A stretch of DNA of 64,000 nt. Source: Candidatus Nanopelagicales bacterium (lineage in GTDB: Bacteria > Actinomycetota > Actinomycetes > S36-B12). The notes beneath the pieces are model-generated. The model was given only the letters and a program-made list of their open reading frames with translations, was not told the DNA's origin and made no database searches. This document shows, in pieces, positions 61,239-64,000 of this stretch (its first letter is position 1; each line of letters begins with the position of its first letter). The position numbers and the translations under genes were made by a program. The stretch covers positions 34,967-98,966 of the forward strand of contig JABAYF010000010.1 in the NCBI GenBank assembly GCA_018609125.1. The letters run 5' to 3'.

Positions 61239-61513
61239 ACATGTGCGATGGCACACATGGATCCCCAGGTTCACAGTGCTCAGAGGCCGCTGCTGCTGTG
61301 TACCCCTACCTTGACGGGGAACTTGACGCACGGGTGGCTGAGCGCATTCTTGGCCACCTCGAGCAGTGCCCACCGTGCCTGCACCAATACGCCGTAGAGC
61401 AGCGGGTCAAGGCTCTGGTGCAGCGTGCCTCGGCGTGCCATGGTGCACCGGAGTCCCTGCGGGTCACCATCCGAACTCAGATCACCAGCATTCGCATTAC
61501 CTACCGGCCCTGA
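61235..61513 (+). CDS. Zinc-containing redox anti-sigma factor (RsrA/RshA-like)
   Basis: HLEQCPPC HxxxCxxC ZAS motif; directly follows SigR/H. Confidence 0.87.
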   Translation: MNMCDGTHGSPGSQCSEAAAAVYPYLDGELDARVAERILGHLEQCPPCLHQYAVEQRVKALVQRASACHGAPESLRVTIRTQITSIRITYRP

Positions 61514-61622
61514 CTTTTTCAGTCCTGATTCGAGCACCTGGCGGACGGCCATGGCTCATGTGTCACGATGTGCACCGTTACACGCAGCGTGCGGTGTGGC
61601 ATTGAACATTGAGGAGATGGGC

Positions 61623-61697
61623 ATGAGCAAGCGCGGACGCAAGAAGCGTGATCGCAAGAAGAAGGGCGCAAACCACGGAAAGCGCCCCAACTCTTAA
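61623..61697 (+). CDS. 50S ribosomal protein bL37 (24 aa)
   Basis: MSKRGRKKRDRKKKGANHGKRPNS, near identical in style to mycobacterial bL37; same position next to the sigH/rshA locus; SD gaggag upstream. Confidence 0.8.
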   Translation: MSKRGRKKRDRKKKGANHGKRPNS

Positions 61698-61699
61698 CC

Positions 61700-61930
61700 A
61701 TGGCCGTGCAACGAAGTGAGATCCGAGCAGAGATGGTCGCCCAGGTTCATTCCATCGTTGTTCCGGTAGGCGCGGTGGTACGCGCAGGAGACACCGTGGT
61801 GCTGCTGGAGTCTATGAAAATGGAAATCCCGGTCAATTCCGAAATCGACGGGCGCGTCCTAGAACTTGCTGTGGCACCCGGCGATGTTATTCATGAAGGT
61901 GACCTGATCGCCGTAGTGAGCAACGACTGA
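61700..61930 (+). CDS. Stand-alone biotin/lipoyl carrier domain protein
   Basis: LLESMKMEIPV biotinylation motif; 76 aa. Confidence 0.9.
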   Translation: MAVQRSEIRAEMVAQVHSIVVPVGAVVRAGDTVVLLESMKMEIPVNSEIDGRVLELAVAPGDVIHEGDLIAVVSND

Positions 61931-61932
61931 AT

Positions 61933-62382
61933 TTGGCACATGAGATGACCACAGGTGGGCCATCACTCACCGCTGAGCGACGATTTGGTGTGACGACCGA
62001 AGACAGCGCTATCGCTCTGGGCAGTGGTGATGTGCCGGTGCTCGCCACCCCACGTCTGCTTGCCTGGGCCGAAGCGGTCACCGTCGACGTGGTGGCGCAG
62101 GTCATAGCCGCTGAATCGGATGGATCGCCCGACCCAGCGGGTGCCCACGCACCTACCTCGGTGGGGACACGCATTGAGCTCACCCATGAACGAGCGACCG
62201 CGATCGGGGCCGAAGTGGTCGTGTCCGCTCGACTCGTGGCCCGCGATGGGCGACTCATGCGCTTCGAGGTCGTCGCCCACGAGGATTCAGTCGACGGATT
62301 GCGTCGCATCGCCCACGGCGAAGTCACCCGCGTGCTCGTGGATCGCGAGCTTTTCCTCGGTCGATTGTCACCGCCCCGATAA
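61933..62382 (+). CDS. Thioesterase superfamily (FlK-like hotdog)
   Basis: ATPRLLAWAEAVTVDVV; SVGTRIELTHERATAIGAEVVVSARL; start uncertain (TTG 61933 or ATG 61945). Confidence 0.7.
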   Translation: MAHEMTTGGPSLTAERRFGVTTEDSAIALGSGDVPVLATPRLLAWAEAVTVDVVAQVIAAESDGSPDPAGAHAPTSVGTRIELTHERATAIGAEVVVSARLVARDGRLMRFEVVAHEDSVDGLRRIAHGEVTRVLVDRELFLGRLSPPR

Positions 62383-62494
62383 CTTTCTGGGACATCCATG
62401 TGACTTTGCCGTGACCCTTCTGTTATCGTCGCCGGATCTGTTCAGTCGGTAGCCGCCGTCAGCGCCACGCGTTAGCGGTGACAACGAAAGGAAC

Positions 62495-64000
62495 GTGCCC
62501 GTGCTTGATGAGCCACGCATGACCCGTCAGGCCGCGCGCGATGCGCGTCTTGCCCGCCGGGCCGCAGCGGCTGATCGTCGCACCCGCCAACGCAAGATCA
62601 AGATCTTTTCCGCCACCGCGATAGCTGCCGGCGTTGCCCTGGTGGGCCTTCCCCTTGCCGTGGCCGCTCCCTCTGAAACAGACGAGTCAGCTGCGACCGC
62701 AGCCCCTAGTAATGCAGCCCCTAGTAATCTTGCACCCACCCTGGCCGCCACCATCGACGTCGCGCGAGACCTTACGCGCCCCATGACCCCCCCGGCAGCT
62801 GATGACGGGCCGGAGAAAGCGGACGCGGCGGCCGGCGCCGACAGCGAGACCGACGCGGCGATACAAGAAGTTGCTCCCTCCGCAAAGGCCTTGCGTAAGG
62901 TCGCTGCTCAACTACCCGTGCTTACCGAGGGTGATTCGGGCAAGGTTGTTGCCACACTCCAACGAGCCCTGCAAATTAAGCCGGCGTCGGGCTATTTTGG
63001 CTCGCAGACCAAGAAGGCTGTGAAGAAGTTCCAGGCCAGCGTCGGCCTGCCCAAGACGGCCACGGTGGCGACCTGGACCTGGGCCAGCCTCGGCGATGAA
63101 GTGGTCGCCAAGGCAGGGAAATCCTCCGCGAAATCTGGTGGCTACGCCGCCGGGGAACCGGCCACAGCTACGCGAAGTGCGGCCCGACCCAGCGCAGCGG
63201 TTGCGCAGGTCTCGGTGGGTGAACCACCGGTACTGGAACAAACCGATCAGGGTGAGGCTGTTGCCGTCGTCCAACGCGCACTCGATGTCAGTCCGGCCGA
63301 GGGCTACTTCGGCCCGGTCACGACAGCAGCAGTGAAGAAGTTCCAGGGCAGTGTCGGGTTGCCCACGACCGGTGTGATTGCTGAATGGACCTGGAAGTCA
63401 TTGGGGTCCAACACATCTGGGGCTGCTGCTAAGGCCCATGCCACGTACGGCACCAAGTTCGGTCCGGGTGCACCCGCTGGCAACTCGAATGGATCGAGCG
63501 GTTCTGGATCGAGCGGTTCTGGATCGGGAAGTTCTGGATCGGGAAGTTCTGGATCGGGAAGTTCGGGTTCTTCAGGCGGCTCGAGTGGTTCGGGCACGGT
63601 CAACGTTGCCGGGCGATTCTGCCCATCCGATAATTTCAGCTACGGCGACGGTATGGGTGCGCCCCGCGGGGGCGGGCGAGCCCATGCGGGCCTTGACCTC
63701 ATGGGCAGTCGTGGCACTCCTATTTATGCCATCGACTCCGGCACCGTCACTCGCAGCGGCTACCAGTCCAACGGCGCCCTCGTCCTGGATATCACCGGCT
63801 CGCGCGGCATGATGTTCTACGGACATTTCAGTTCCATCAACTTCTCTCAGGGCCAAAGTGTCAAGGCCGGTCAGGTGATTGGTTTCATGGGCGACACTGG
63901 TTCGCCCGGAGCCGTGCATCTGCACCTAGAGGTGCGACCGAGCGGGTGGTCTGGGTCAGCGGTCGACCCCGTGCCTCTCATTCGTGCACTCTGCGGCTAG
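62495..64000 (+). CDS. Secreted M23 peptidase with two peptidoglycan-binding domains
   Basis: Two PG_binding_1 repeats (VVATLQRALQIKPASGYFGSQTKKAVKKFQ; VAVVQRALDVSPAEGYFGPVTTAAVKKFQ); HAGLDLMGSRGTPIYA...HLHLEV M23; GTG start. Confidence 0.92.
   Translation: MPVLDEPRMTRQAARDARLARRAAAADRRTRQRKIKIFSATAIAAGVALVGLPLAVAAPSETDESAATAAPSNAAPSNLAPTLAATIDVARDLTRPMTPPAADDGPEKADAAAGADSETDAAIQEVAPSAKALRKVAAQLPVLTEGDSGKVVATLQRALQIKPASGYFGSQTKKAVKKFQASVGLPKTATVATWTWASLGDEVVAKAGKSSAKSGGYAAGEPATATRSAARPSAAVAQVSVGEPPVLEQTDQGEAVAVVQRALDVSPAEGYFGPVTTAAVKKFQGSVGLPTTGVIAEWTWKSLGSNTSGAAAKAHATYGTKFGPGAPAGNSNGSSGSGSSGSGSGSSGSGSSGSGSSGSSGGSSGSGTVNVAGRFCPSDNFSYGDGMGAPRGGGRAHAGLDLMGSRGTPIYAIDSGTVTRSGYQSNGALVLDITGSRGMMFYGHFSSINFSQGQSVKAGQVIGFMGDTGSPGAVHLHLEVRPSGWSGSAVDPVPLIRALCG
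63491..63565 (+). repeat. Five tandem 15-bp repeats encoding GSSGS linker
   Basis: 2x GGATCGAGCGGTTCT then 3x GGATCGGGAAGTTC(T/G). Confidence 0.9.

Overview
This is a high-GC, gene-dense actinobacterial chromosomal window of about 50 genes. I saw no tRNA, rRNA, CRISPR array, transposase or prophage. Much of it is conserved actinobacterial backbone. One block is clpS-DUF2017-mec-cysO-cysM-murI-rph-rdgB. Another is hisN-DUF2231-rsgA-aroA-SRAP-sigR/H-rsrA-bL37-biotinyl carrier. The most notable signals are as follows. (1) A yybP-ykoY (Mn2+) riboswitch at about 15612-15726, missed by the ORF track, has a switchable Shine-Dalgarno-sequestering hairpin. It sits upstream of a Gre-like factor and sbcD/sbcC rather than a Mn exporter. 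(2) A sulfur-oxidation-type locus (24357-31315) contains a cytoplasmic molybdopterin oxidoreductase, a fused FeS-NrfD subunit, TusA, DsrE2, a rhodanese/ETHE1-type persulfide dioxygenase and an ArsR regulator. (3) A DTE-type, green-tuned actinorhodopsin-like proton pump has a glycine at the carotenoid-antenna fenestration position and is inserted in reverse orientation in the clpS-mec block. (4) An SbtA bicarbonate transporter is split by one in-frame TAG at the linker between its two halves and is followed by an SbtB-like PII protein. (5) A trehalose-6-phosphate phosphatase is fused to a GH15 domain. (6) A 39-aa ORF with a strong SD lies in an otherwise empty intergenic region. A canonical TPP riboswitch precedes thiBPQ. 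Assignments come from reading motifs and protein sequences by eye; no database search was run.
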